In this document: positions 1 through 6,567 of the stretch, piece by piece
How the letters are laid out: every line of letters starts with the position of its first letter
How positions within the stretch are numbered: the stretch's first letter is position 1
NCBI GenBank assembly: GCA_029564465.1
Contig: JAKQPY010000247.1
Coordinates: forward strand, 1 to 6,727
Reading direction: 5' to 3'
Source of the DNA: JAGOEF01 sp029564465
Lineage (GTDB): Bacteria > Bacteroidota > Bacteroidia > Bacteroidales > ML635J-15
Length of the DNA: 6,727 nt
Position numbers and translations under genes: made by a program
The notes under the pieces: generated by a model
The model's input: the letters and a program-made list of their open reading frames with translations, nothing else
Databases searched by the model: none
What the model was told of the DNA's origin: nothing

Positions 1-530
1 GCAAAACGACTGTCGTTGAACAATACATCACCATTGAAACTTGTTTCGTTGAAATAGGAATTATTACAATCGAAGTATATTGACGAAAAATCAGCTTTTT
101 TCTCGAATACTGAATGGCTGAAATCGGCAATGCCGCGCACATCAGATTCTTTGAAGCTGACTTCTTCTTTGAATACACAAGAAGTAAAAATGAGGTTTTT
201 CGCGAAAGTACAACGGCGGTACATTTTCTCGTTATCAAAACCACTGCAGATAATTTTTCCTGTGAACGTACAATTTACAAAACTCAATGGCTGGTCGATA
301 TACATGCGAATGGTTTTCCCATTTTCTGAAGATTGATTTTTCAGGCACGTAAAATCAATATCGCCGGTGATTGTCTTTCCTTCGAGGGCCACCGGTTTGC
401 CGGAATTTATCAGTTTAATAATGGTTGCAGCATCAATTTCGGAAGCTTTCAGCGAACTTTCGGAAACCATGTTCCCGCACGAATTGAGAACAATCGAGAC
501 CAGAAGAGCTATCACTAATAATTGTTTCAT
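1..530 (-). CDS. Pentapeptide-repeat lipoprotein, 3' end cut by window edge
   Basis: The frame opens at ATG 530-528 and stays open to the left edge, giving 176 visible residues and no stop, so the gene continues outside. Residues 1-18 form a lipoprotein signal: charged start (MKQ), hydrophobic core, and lipobox L-N-S-C with Cys18 as the expected lipidation site. From about residue 84 the protein has phenylalanines (sometimes Cys) spaced five or six residues apart, for example F137, F142, F148, F153, F160, F165, F171 and F176. This fits the Pentapeptide_3-like right-handed beta-helix family. Such proteins are often surface or periplasmic scaffolds; a specific function cannot be given. It lies 72 bases downstream of the porE-like gene on the same strand, but a good promoter in that gap suggests independent transcription. 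The signal peptide and repeat pattern are seen directly; the beta-helix fold is inferred from the family. Confidence 0.8.
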   Translation of the reverse strand, partial: MKQLLVIALLVSIVLNSCGNMVSESSLKASEIDAATIIKLINSGKPVALEGKTITGDIDFTCLKNQSSENGKTIRMYIDQPLSFVNCTFTGKIICSGFDNEKMYRRCTFAKNLIFTSCVFKEEVSFKESDVRGIADFSHSVFEKKADFSSIYFDCNNSYFNETSFNGDVLFNDSRF

Positions 531-554
531 AATGTTTAGGCTTAATCAGATTAT

Positions 555-586
555 CAAAATTACAATAAAACCAGTGAATTTTCAAA
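555..586 (-). promoter_or_regulatory. Bacteroidota-type promoter for the pentapeptide lipoprotein gene
   Basis: On the minus strand a TTTG (583-586) is followed after 20 bases by TAATTTTG (555-562). This matches the Bacteroidota primary-sigma consensus TTTG / TAnnTTTG with normal spacing. Transcription would start near 548, leaving a leader of roughly 18 bases before ATG 530. The region between the two boxes is AT-rich and non-coding. The match is seen in the sequence; activity is inferred. Confidence 0.6.
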
Positions 587-602
587 ACACGGGCAAAAGA
601 TT

Positions 603-2552
603 TTAGGGTAAAAGTCCTACAATTTTAAACTCGGTACGACGGTTCAGCGCCCTGCCTTCTTCGGTGTCGTTATCGGCAATAGGTTGCGAAAAATCGTATC
701 CCTTAAACGAAAGCCGGTTTGCCGCAATTCCTTTTGTCAGCAGGTAATCGTAAACAGCTTTTGCCCGGTTCGACGACAATGTCTGGTTGAAAGCTTTACT
801 TCCCACATTGTCGGTGTGTCCTCCGATTTCAATTTTTATTTTCGGGTTTTTGGTCATAAACTCAACCACCTGATTCAGTTCGGCAAACGAAGCGTCTTTC
901 AGTTCAAACTTATTGAAATCGAAAAATATATTCTTCAGAACTACCGTTGCACCCTCTTTTATGGGTTTAAGCGGTATGTTCATAATGTATGGTTCAGCCG
1001 GGTTCTCGAGGTTCGATAACGAAAAATTCTCTGAGTAGAACATATAACCCGGACGGGTAACATTAAAAGCATAGTCCCGATCAATAGGCAGACACACCAG
1101 ATATTCGCCGGTTTGCTCATGACTGAGTTCCTTAGTAACCAGTTGTTCTGTTTCGAGGTCGATCAGTTCGCAGATTGCCTGCAAGCGCACACCGGTTTCC
1201 ACATCATACACATAGCCTTTTACGTAGCTCACCGTAATGGGTTTGGCTTCTTCGGGCAATGGAAATTTATAAATATCGAGACCCTTATTTTGCTCGCGGG
1301 CACTGGCAAACATGGCAATTTCGCCTTTGGCATTAACAATCAGACTGCGTTCCTCGCCGTTGGTATTAATGGGGTATCCCAGATTTTTAGGTTCTGCCCA
1401 GCTTCCATCATCAGCGCGGCGCGAAAGGAACAAATCGTAATCTCCCAGGCCCACGTGCCCATCAGAGGCAAAATACAGGGTTCTGTCGTCGGGATGTATA
1501 AACGGGGAACATTCGTTCATGTCGGTGTTTATTACTTTACCGAGGTTTACAGCATCCGACACCGGGTATCCGTTTTCGTCCAGTTCAACTTTCCAGATAT
1601 CCATTCGCCCTGCCCCACCTTCACGGTTACTGGCAAAATACAAGGTTCGAGCATCAGCCGAAAGGCTTGGATTAGAATCCCAGGAGCCCTGATTCACCCT
1701 GTTGCCCATGTTTACCGGCTGACTCCAACCCCGCGGAGTTATGTGCGACACATACAGGTCGCATGAACCATATCCTTCGGGTCGGTTACAGGCCGTCATA
1801 ACAACCAGTTTCCCGTTTTGGGCAATACATTGCGCGCCTTCGTTAAGTTCGGTGTTGGTTTCACCCGGCATTTTGTAAGCCGGCATATAGCTTTCATCTT
1901 TACGATGCGAAACAAATACGTCTTCCTGATAATTACCTGCTGCCTGATGATAATCGGTTGCAGGTATAAGGCGTGTAAATACCAAAACCTCTTCGTCGGC
2001 AGTCAGGCTGGGCCAGTATTCGTCGTAGGGAGTATTAACACCTGAACCCAGATTCACCGGTTCAAAGGGTACGGGATGGGCATAGGCATAAATGGCAAAA
2101 TCGATTCGTTTCTGCCAACGCTCCCCTTTTTTGCGATCAGCATCAGTGAGATCTCCTTCGGCCATATAAAAATCGATATTCTCCTTTGCTTCAGTATAAC
2201 GTCCTGCCCTGTACTTATATTCAGCCAGGCGCAAATAATACGCCATGTCGTAATATGCATCAATACTTACCACTTTATCGAGGCAGTCGAGGGCTTCTTC
2301 AATCTGAGCCCGCGACATATAAATCTCGGCAAGCAGCACATAGGCTTCCACAAAATTCGGGTCGGTATTGATGGCTTTATTCAGTAATTCAACAGCCTCT
2401 TTTTTATTGCGGTTATTGGCTAATTCAACGGCCATTTCGAATTGTTTGATGGCCTTTTTCGATTTGGTATGATAGGGACCACCGGTTTGTGACGACACGC
2501 TGCACGACAGCAACAGCATCAGAATGGCTATCAGGCTAAGGGTTTTTGTCAT
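603..2552 (-). CDS. PorE-like OmpA-family lipoprotein (TPR, PD40 propeller, CRD, OmpA_C)
   Basis: A 649-residue outer-membrane-associated lipoprotein. The signal peptide ends in lipobox L14-L15-S16-C17. TPR-like helical repeats occupy about 33-136. A PD40/WD40-like beta-propeller spans about 165-430, with recurring N-L/M-G-x(3)-N openings (167, 281, 336, 390) and LYFAS strands (304, 359). A carboxypeptidase-regulatory-like Ig fold covers about 442-528. The OmpA_C peptidoglycan-binding domain spans about 536-646 and keeps the expected D581 and R596, 15 apart as in OmpA. This domain order is that of Porphyromonas gingivalis PorE, a type IX secretion component tied to peptidoglycan. Similar proteins also occur outside that role, so function is inferred and no symbol is given. 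The ATG overlaps the queE stop as ATGA, so translation is probably coupled. The stop is TAA at 605-603. Confidence 0.88.
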   Translation of the reverse strand: MTKTLSLIAILMLLLSCSVSSQTGGPYHTKSKKAIKQFEMAVELANNRNKKEAVELLNKAINTDPNFVEAYVLLAEIYMSRAQIEEALDCLDKVVSIDAYYDMAYYLRLAEYKYRAGRYTEAKENIDFYMAEGDLTDADRKKGERWQKRIDFAIYAYAHPVPFEPVNLGSGVNTPYDEYWPSLTADEEVLVFTRLIPATDYHQAAGNYQEDVFVSHRKDESYMPAYKMPGETNTELNEGAQCIAQNGKLVVMTACNRPEGYGSCDLYVSHITPRGWSQPVNMGNRVNQGSWDSNPSLSADARTLYFASNREGGAGRMDIWKVELDENGYPVSDAVNLGKVINTDMNECSPFIHPDDRTLYFASDGHVGLGDYDLFLSRRADDGSWAEPKNLGYPINTNGEERSLIVNAKGEIAMFASAREQNKGLDIYKFPLPEEAKPITVSYVKGYVYDVETGVRLQAICELIDLETEQLVTKELSHEQTGEYLVCLPIDRDYAFNVTRPGYMFYSENFSLSNLENPAEPYIMNIPLKPIKEGATVVLKNIFFDFNKFELKDASFAELNQVVEFMTKNPKIKIEIGGHTDNVGSKAFNQTLSSNRAKAVYDYLLTKGIAANRLSFKGYDFSQPIADNDTEEGRALNRRTEFKIVGLLP

Positions 2553-3157
2553 GGTATATTCAGGTATTTATGCGATTGTAATGATATTCGCCAGCGGGGA
2601 TGTGTTTTTACATATTCGGCGATTGCCTGGGCGTTGCGTTTCAACCGGCTCCACTCGGGCTGAAGAAACAAATGACAATCGGGCGACACCCGGGCTGCGC
2701 AGTATTCTGCCCATTCAAAATCTGATGCTTCGTAAATTACTATTTTCAACTCGCTGGCCATATTAAAGTTGTTTTCCAAAGGAGCTTCCTGTTTCTTAGG
2801 CGAAAGACAAATCCAATGCCAGATTCCGCTAATCGGATATGCTCCGCTGGTTTCGAGATAGCACGCGATTCCGTGCTGCGTGGCAAGATTCGTAAACCCT
2901 GCAAAGTCGTAGAGCATGGGTTCACCTCCGGTAACCACCACCGTACGGGCAGGGGTTTGCATTATCCGTTCAACAATTTCAGACACAGGTAAGTAAGCAT
3001 GCGTGCCCACATTCCAGCTTTCTTTGCTGTCGCACCAACGGCAGCCCAAATCGCACCCGCCAACCCGCAAAAAATAGGCTGCTTTGCCCGTATGAAAGCC
3101 TTCGCCCTGCACCGAGTAAAACTCCTCAAGAACGGGTATTTTTTCTATTGCCTGCAT
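2549..3157 (-). CDS. queE: 7-carboxy-7-deazaguanine synthase QueE (radical SAM)
   Basis: QueE converts 6-carboxytetrahydropterin to 7-carboxy-7-deazaguanine, the ring-contraction step of preQ0/queuosine synthesis, using SAM, a [4Fe-4S] cluster and Mg2+. Numbered from the ATG, the cluster motif is C35-x3-C39-x2-C42, followed by D43-S44; the Ser is where other QueE enzymes use Thr near Mg2+. The SAM-binding GGEP is at 77-80, ETSG is at 102-105, and LSPKK near 118 is typical of QueE. At 202 residues it is normal length. The longest frame begins one codon earlier at GTG 3160-3158. I prefer ATG 3157-3155 because it is the stronger codon and the purine-rich AAAGAAG lies about 8 bases before it. The last four bases overlap the start of the porE-like gene. 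No other queuosine gene is in the window. Confidence 0.92.
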   Translation of the reverse strand: MQAIEKIPVLEEFYSVQGEGFHTGKAAYFLRVGGCDLGCRWCDSKESWNVGTHAYLPVSEIVERIMQTPARTVVVTGGEPMLYDFAGFTNLATQHGIACYLETSGAYPISGIWHWICLSPKKQEAPLENNFNMASELKIVIYEASDFEWAEYCAARVSPDCHLFLQPEWSRLKRNAQAIAEYVKTHPRWRISLQSHKYLNIP

Positions 3158-3266
3158 CACAACTTCTTTATGGCGATAAAATTAGTCAAATTTTCAGAAA
3201 TTTGCCTTGTAACTAACTTCTAAAAAGGGCTATCATCGAAAAATATATTGTTTGCCGCTTACGGAT

Positions 3267-3282
3267 GCATTAATTTTAATGC
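3267..3282. promoter_or_regulatory. 16-bp palindrome, possible operator of the toxin-antitoxin pair
   Basis: GCATTAA (3267-3273), TT, TTAATGC (3276-3282) is a perfect 7-base inverted repeat with a 2-base centre. It ends directly against the -7-like box at 3283 and therefore fills the spacer where a bound dimer would block RNA polymerase. The repeat is seen directly; the operator role is inferred from its position. A hairpin is less likely because the loop would be too small and the arms are mostly A/T. Confidence 0.4.
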
Positions 3283-3290
3283 TATTTTTG
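3283..3290 (+). promoter_or_regulatory. Putative -7 box for mntA-hepT (TATTTTTG)
   Basis: TATTTTTG matches the Bacteroidota TAnnTTTG -7 consensus exactly. The -33 element is weak: the nearest TTTG is at 3251-3254, about 28 bases upstream, longer than the usual spacing. A start near 3297 would leave a leader of only about 10 bases before ATG 3307. The weak -33 lowers confidence. Confidence 0.4.
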
Positions 3291-3306
3291 TAAAGTTACA
3301 TGACCA

Positions 3307-3603
3307 ATGACAAACAAAGAATACATATTAAATTCTTTAAAATCAAAGCAAGCGGAGTTGTCGCAATATGGAATTATTGCTATAGGTTTGTTCGGTTCCT
3401 TTGTCAGGGATGAGCAATCAGATAATAGCGATATTGATATTCTGATAGACTTTGATCCTGAAAAGGAAAATTTCGATAATTATCTGGCTGTTTGCGAAAT
3501 AATAGAAAGCCTTTTTGAAAACAGTAAAATTGATATTGTAACTAAAAACGGATTAAGTCCTTATATAGGGCCTAAAATTCTTAACGAAGTCCGATATGTG
3601 TAA
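3307..3603 (+). CDS. mntA: MntA-type minimal nucleotidyltransferase antitoxin
   Basis: A 98-residue minimal nucleotidyltransferase of the DNA polymerase beta superfamily (COG1669-like). The signature G30-S31-x10-D42-x-D44 is intact and a third acidic residue, D76 in KIDIV, completes the expected metal triad. In characterised MntA/HepT systems this antitoxin transfers AMP from ATP to the toxin's active-site tyrosine and so silences it. ATG 3307 is the first possible start, because the frame is closed by TGA at 3301-3303. The gene overlaps hepT by 8 bases, indicating one transcript. By direct count it is about 32% GC, while 60-base samples from porE-like, queE and hutI are near 48-60%. This suggests later acquisition. 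The family call is secure; the antitoxin role is inferred from the HEPN partner. Confidence 0.9.
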   Translation: MTNKEYILNSLKSKQAELSQYGIIAIGLFGSFVRDEQSDNSDIDILIDFDPEKENFDNYLAVCEIIESLFENSKIDIVTKNGLSPYIGPKILNEVRYV

Positions 3604-3937
3604 AGAACCGGTCGAATATCTGAAACACATTCTCGACGAGACCTCATTTATACTCTCGGTTATTGAAATCGATATTTCGAAAGACGAATTCTTTGCCGAT
3701 GAGACCCTTAAACGGGCCATTGTTCGCAGTTTAGAAGTAATCGGAGAAGCCACAAAAAAAATTCCGGCAGATTACAAGGTAAAATGGAATAATATAAACT
3801 GGAAAAACATGGCAGGAATGCGTGATCGGTTAATTCACGATTATATGGGAATTAATTACACCATCGTGTGGGATGTTGCTAAAAACAAGATACCGGAGTT
3901 ACATCGACAAGTATTGCAGATTGTAGCGAACCATTAA
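3596..3937 (+). CDS. hepT: HepT-type HEPN ribonuclease toxin (DUF86)
   Basis: A 113-residue all-helical HEPN protein of the HepT/DUF86 family. The catalytic Rx4HxY motif is complete: R76, H81 and Y83. Y83 is the position AMPylated by MntA in studied systems. The preceding segment with VIGEA (48-52) is also typical of the family. HepT dimers are RNases reported to cleave mRNA or tRNA; the target here is unknown. Its ATG lies inside the last codons of mntA (8-base overlap), so translation is probably coupled and antitoxin is made first. GC is about 39% by direct count, between mntA and the flanking genes. No residue expected for activity is missing, so the toxin is probably functional. It ends 62 bases before the convergent peptidase gene, with no clear terminator between them. 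Confidence 0.9.
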   Translation: MCKEPVEYLKHILDETSFILSVIEIDISKDEFFADETLKRAIVRSLEVIGEATKKIPADYKVKWNNINWKNMAGMRDRLIHDYMGINYTIVWDVAKNKIPELHRQVLQIVANH

Positions 3938-3999
3938 ACTTTTTACATGTTACAAATCTTACGCTGATTTGAAAAAATCGAAGATAAAACTGCACAGCA

Positions 4000-5214
4000 T
4001 TACTTTATAATTTTATCGAGCACCCTGCGTCCGGCCTCTTTATAAATCATGATGTTCATCATTTTCAGCTTGATATAATCTTCGTGATAAAAACGATAGC
4101 CTTTATTCGGTCCATCGAAACCACCACTGCCAGAATCCTTTATCAGATACCAATATTCGTCACCGACTTTCTGAAAACCAACAATATGAATGCAGTGGTC
4201 GTCGGTTGTTGAGCCATCCGAAAGTCGTTTCTGCCGTGAGGCTTCGTTGATAAATGCAGCCGGAATATCGAAATCAGGCACAACGGCAACTTCAGCAATC
4301 GCATTATAACCGGGTTCCGACACATCGCCACACAGACAAACCGAATAACCTGCTGTTACTGCATCGTTAACCAGCGTGATGAAATCGTTGAGCGAAACAT
4401 TGTAATAATCGTCGCTGTGAAACCAGTTGTCGGCTTCTACCAGTTCATGTTTTTCGTTGTAACTGAACTCCATGGTCGACATGAAACTAAAATAGTCTTT
4501 CGGATCGATTTTCAGATAATCGTTCAGCCATGTCTTTGGTGTATATTCCTTGCCTTCGTAGGTGAATTTCTCAGGAGGCGTGCCCATGTGCCGGTTCAGT
4601 ATTGCCCTGATTTCCTTTTCAGCGGTAACAATATCCCAGTTCCCTGATTGTTTCAGTCCTTCGAGATACTTCGACATTTCGGATTCCATCTGGTCGTGCG
4701 AATGATATTTCCGGTAACGGGGTAAACCTGAATAGGCTTGCTCGGGCACCACACCATAGCTGGACCATACGCGCTTTATGGCATTCGACTCGCTGCCCTG
4801 TGCGAAATAGGTTTCGCCTTTGGTTTTCACATAGTCTTTTGCCCTGTCGACATACTCCCAGTACACAGTGTACATTTCGGAAATATCGGTTTTTAGTTGG
4901 TAACGCCTGTACACTTCCGACTCGATAAACGAGGTGACGGCAAAACACCAGCAGGTTCCCGTATTGCCTTGCGATTTGGGAAGACTGTGCCATATCAAAG
5001 TGTATTTGCTCATATCGGTGGGAAAAGTTTTCCCGGTGAAATCCATTCGGAACACCATGGGATATTCATCAAATACCACATCGGGATACACGTCTTTCAC
5101 AATCTCATTCTCATAAAATCCGGGCTGGTGACGGACAAATGATGCTGAATCGTTTTGTGCCATCAGCATCGTAATCGTAACAAGGGTTGGTACAAGAAGT
5201 AATAGTCTTTTCAT
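4000..5214 (-). CDS. Exported C1-family (papain/bleomycin hydrolase-like) cysteine peptidase
   Basis: A 404-residue protein with an N-terminal signal peptide (hydrophobic core 3-18, probable cleavage near MAQ-N at 20/21), so it should act outside the cytoplasm. The active-site block has oxyanion Q82 and nucleophile C88, six apart as in papain, in the form SQGNTGTCWCFAV. The catalytic His is H340 in DDHCIHIVG, equivalent to HAMxxVG in bleomycin hydrolases. The third residue, normally Asn in an N-S-W-G setting, is Asp360 in the sequence IKDSGSGG. The long insertion between Cys and His resembles peptidase C1B proteins, although bleomycin hydrolases are cytosolic and slightly longer. No type IX C-terminal sorting domain is visible. 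It follows hutI by 25 bases on the same strand and may share its transcript. Aminopeptidase versus endopeptidase activity cannot be told from sequence alone. Confidence 0.82.
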   Translation of the reverse strand: MKRLLLLVPTLVTITMLMAQNDSASFVRHQPGFYENEIVKDVYPDVVFDEYPMVFRMDFTGKTFPTDMSKYTLIWHSLPKSQGNTGTCWCFAVTSFIESEVYRRYQLKTDISEMYTVYWEYVDRAKDYVKTKGETYFAQGSESNAIKRVWSSYGVVPEQAYSGLPRYRKYHSHDQMESEMSKYLEGLKQSGNWDIVTAEKEIRAILNRHMGTPPEKFTYEGKEYTPKTWLNDYLKIDPKDYFSFMSTMEFSYNEKHELVEADNWFHSDDYYNVSLNDFITLVNDAVTAGYSVCLCGDVSEPGYNAIAEVAVVPDFDIPAAFINEASRQKRLSDGSTTDDHCIHIVGFQKVGDEYWYLIKDSGSGGFDGPNKGYRFYHEDYIKLKMMNIMIYKEAGRRVLDKIIK

Positions 5215-5239
5215 GGTTTGTAAAAAATTAGAGAACTGT

Positions 5240-6490
5240 TTATAATAACTGACCGCGAAGCATTACTGAATCAATCAAATCAGACCCATAGGCATAAGGA
5301 ATAAACTCGAGGCTGGGAATGGGTCTGGTTATAATAATATTCGCAAGTTTTCCGGGACAGATTGTTCCTGCCACATCGCTTACGCCCATGGCATAGGCCG
5401 AATTGAGGGTTGCGGCAGTGAGGGCTTCCTGCGGCAGCATCCGGTAGTTGACGCATGCAAACGACATCATCAGCTTCATATTGCCCGAAGGCGAAGAACC
5501 GGGATTGTAATCGGAGGCAATCGCTACCGGCAAACCTGCATTCATCATATCACGTGCCGGGGCAAAGGGCATATTCAGGAAGAACGCAGCACCCGGTAAA
5601 ATTGTCGGCATGGTTTCGGAGTTCAGAAGCGCATTAATTTCATCTTTTCCGGTATACTCAATGTGGTCAACCGAAAGCGAGCCATATTTAACACCCACCT
5701 GAATCCCACCCGAAAAAGCCAGTTCGTTTGCATGTATCTTGGGTTTCATACCATACTTAATGCCCGCCATCAGGATACGCTCAGTCTGCTCTGTGGTAAA
5801 GAAACCTTTATCGCAAAAAACATCAATGTAATCGGCAAGCTCTTCGGCAGCTACCAAGGGAATCATTTCGTTGATAATCAGATCAACATATTCATCGGGC
5901 CTCGATTTGTATTCGGCAGGAAAGGCATGGGCACCCAGAAAAGTTGACTTTACCAGTAAGGGGGTGGTTTCTTTTATCCTTTTAATTACCCTCAGCATTT
6001 TCAGCTCATCCTCGGTATTCAGTCCATAGCCACTCTTTATTTCGACAGCACCGGTGCCCATCGAAATAATTTCGTGAACCCGCTCCATGCTTTGTTCATA
6101 CAATTCATCCTCACTGGTATCATGCAGTCGTTTGGCAGAATTCAGAATACCTCCTCCCCTTTTGGCGATTTCCTCATAACTCAGACCTCGTATTTTATCG
6201 GAATATTCTATCTCACGGCTTCCGGCATAGACCAGATGGGTATGTGAATCGCAAAACGATGGCATCACTGTTTTACCGTCAGCATCAATTTCGATAAACT
6301 CGTCGAATGCCGCACCATCCATATCAGGCAAAACATCCATACAGCCAAAGTCAGCAATCAGTTCTCCGTCGATAAGCAGCCAGGCATTTTCAATAACAGC
6401 GACATCAGCCATTTCGGATCCCCTGGCAATCAGTCTGGGAGAACGTTCAGCCATCAACAGATAGCGAATGTTTGTTATCAATGTTTTCAT
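5240..6490 (-). CDS. hutI: Imidazolonepropionase
   Basis: HutI hydrolyses 4-imidazolone-5-propanoate to N-formimino-L-glutamate, the third step of histidine breakdown, in the cytoplasm. It is a 416-residue amidohydrolase of normal length. Metal ligands H83 and H85 are in DSHTHLVYAGSR, H253 is in KIHANE with E256, H276 is in DHIEYT, and D327 is in ASDYNPGSSPSGN. These match the Bacillus subtilis enzyme pattern. The KSGYGL motif (152-157) contributes to substrate binding. The start at ATG 6490-6488 is chosen because the family's N-terminal strand begins directly after it; no Shine-Dalgarno is seen, which is usual in Bacteroidota. No hutH, hutU or ftcD lies within the window. The visible neighbours are a peptidase downstream and an unrecognised gene upstream. 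Confidence 0.95.
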   Translation of the reverse strand: MKTLITNIRYLLMAERSPRLIARGSEMADVAVIENAWLLIDGELIADFGCMDVLPDMDGAAFDEFIEIDADGKTVMPSFCDSHTHLVYAGSREIEYSDKIRGLSYEEIAKRGGGILNSAKRLHDTSEDELYEQSMERVHEIISMGTGAVEIKSGYGLNTEDELKMLRVIKRIKETTPLLVKSTFLGAHAFPAEYKSRPDEYVDLIINEMIPLVAAEELADYIDVFCDKGFFTTEQTERILMAGIKYGMKPKIHANELAFSGGIQVGVKYGSLSVDHIEYTGKDEINALLNSETMPTILPGAAFFLNMPFAPARDMMNAGLPVAIASDYNPGSSPSGNMKLMMSFACVNYRMLPQEALTAATLNSAYAMGVSDVAGTICPGKLANIIITRPIPSLEFIPYAYGSDLIDSVMLRGQLL

Positions 6491-6532
6491 ATTTCAAAAA
6501 TGTTTGGGTAAATGTCGTATTTTTTAGTGATC

Positions 6533-6561
6533 CCGGCAACATGAAAGCTTATGTTGTCCGG
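6533..6561. repeat. Imperfect inverted repeat (hairpin) upstream of hutI
   Basis: CCGGCAACAT (6533-6542) pairs with ATGTTG-T-CCGG (6551-6561) through a 10-base stem with one bulged base, and the loop is 8 bases. It sits just after the stop of the right-edge gene and 43 bases before the hutI ATG. No T-run follows on the minus strand, so it is not a classic intrinsic terminator. It may end or stabilise the upstream message, or act in the hutI leader. The structure is seen; the role is inferred. Confidence 0.45.
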
Positions 6562-6567
6562 CTTTGT

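Larger units (their letters stand above)
3158..3306. other. Divergent intergenic region between queE and the MntA/HepT pair
   Basis: This AT-rich stretch of about 150 bases must hold the start signals for both the minus-strand queE operon and the plus-strand toxin-antitoxin pair. The plus-strand side has a clear palindrome and -7-like box, listed separately. For queE I found no full TAnnTTTG match; the best is TATTTTTC at 3238-3245 on the minus strand, with no matching -33 box. No small ORF here is convincing. Confidence 0.5.

Noticed and set aside
114..606. Several short plus-strand open frames at the left end
   Set aside because: They are antisense to the pentapeptide lipoprotein gene, overlap each other in different frames, and have no start signals.
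1113..1766. 217-codon open frame on the plus strand
   Set aside because: It lies wholly antisense to the porE-like gene, whose domains are unmistakable, and its translation shows no domain or motif.
3158..3160. GTG as the queE start codon
   Set aside because: It is directly followed by ATG, which is the stronger start and is better spaced from the purine-rich AAAGAAG.
3238..3245. TATTTTTC on the minus strand as the queE -7 box
   Set aside because: It misses the last consensus base, has no -33 TTTG at a fitting distance, and lies about 80 bases from the start codon.
3966..3979. GATTT-GAAA-AAATC hairpin between the convergent hepT and peptidase genes, as a terminator
   Set aside because: The stem is only five A/T-rich pairs and there is no proper T-run after it on either strand; it may be chance.
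4619..4993. 124-codon minus-strand open frame inside the peptidase gene
   Set aside because: It overlaps, in another frame, the region encoding the catalytic Cys of the C1 peptidase; its product is low in recognisable motifs and unusually rich in Arg and Cys.
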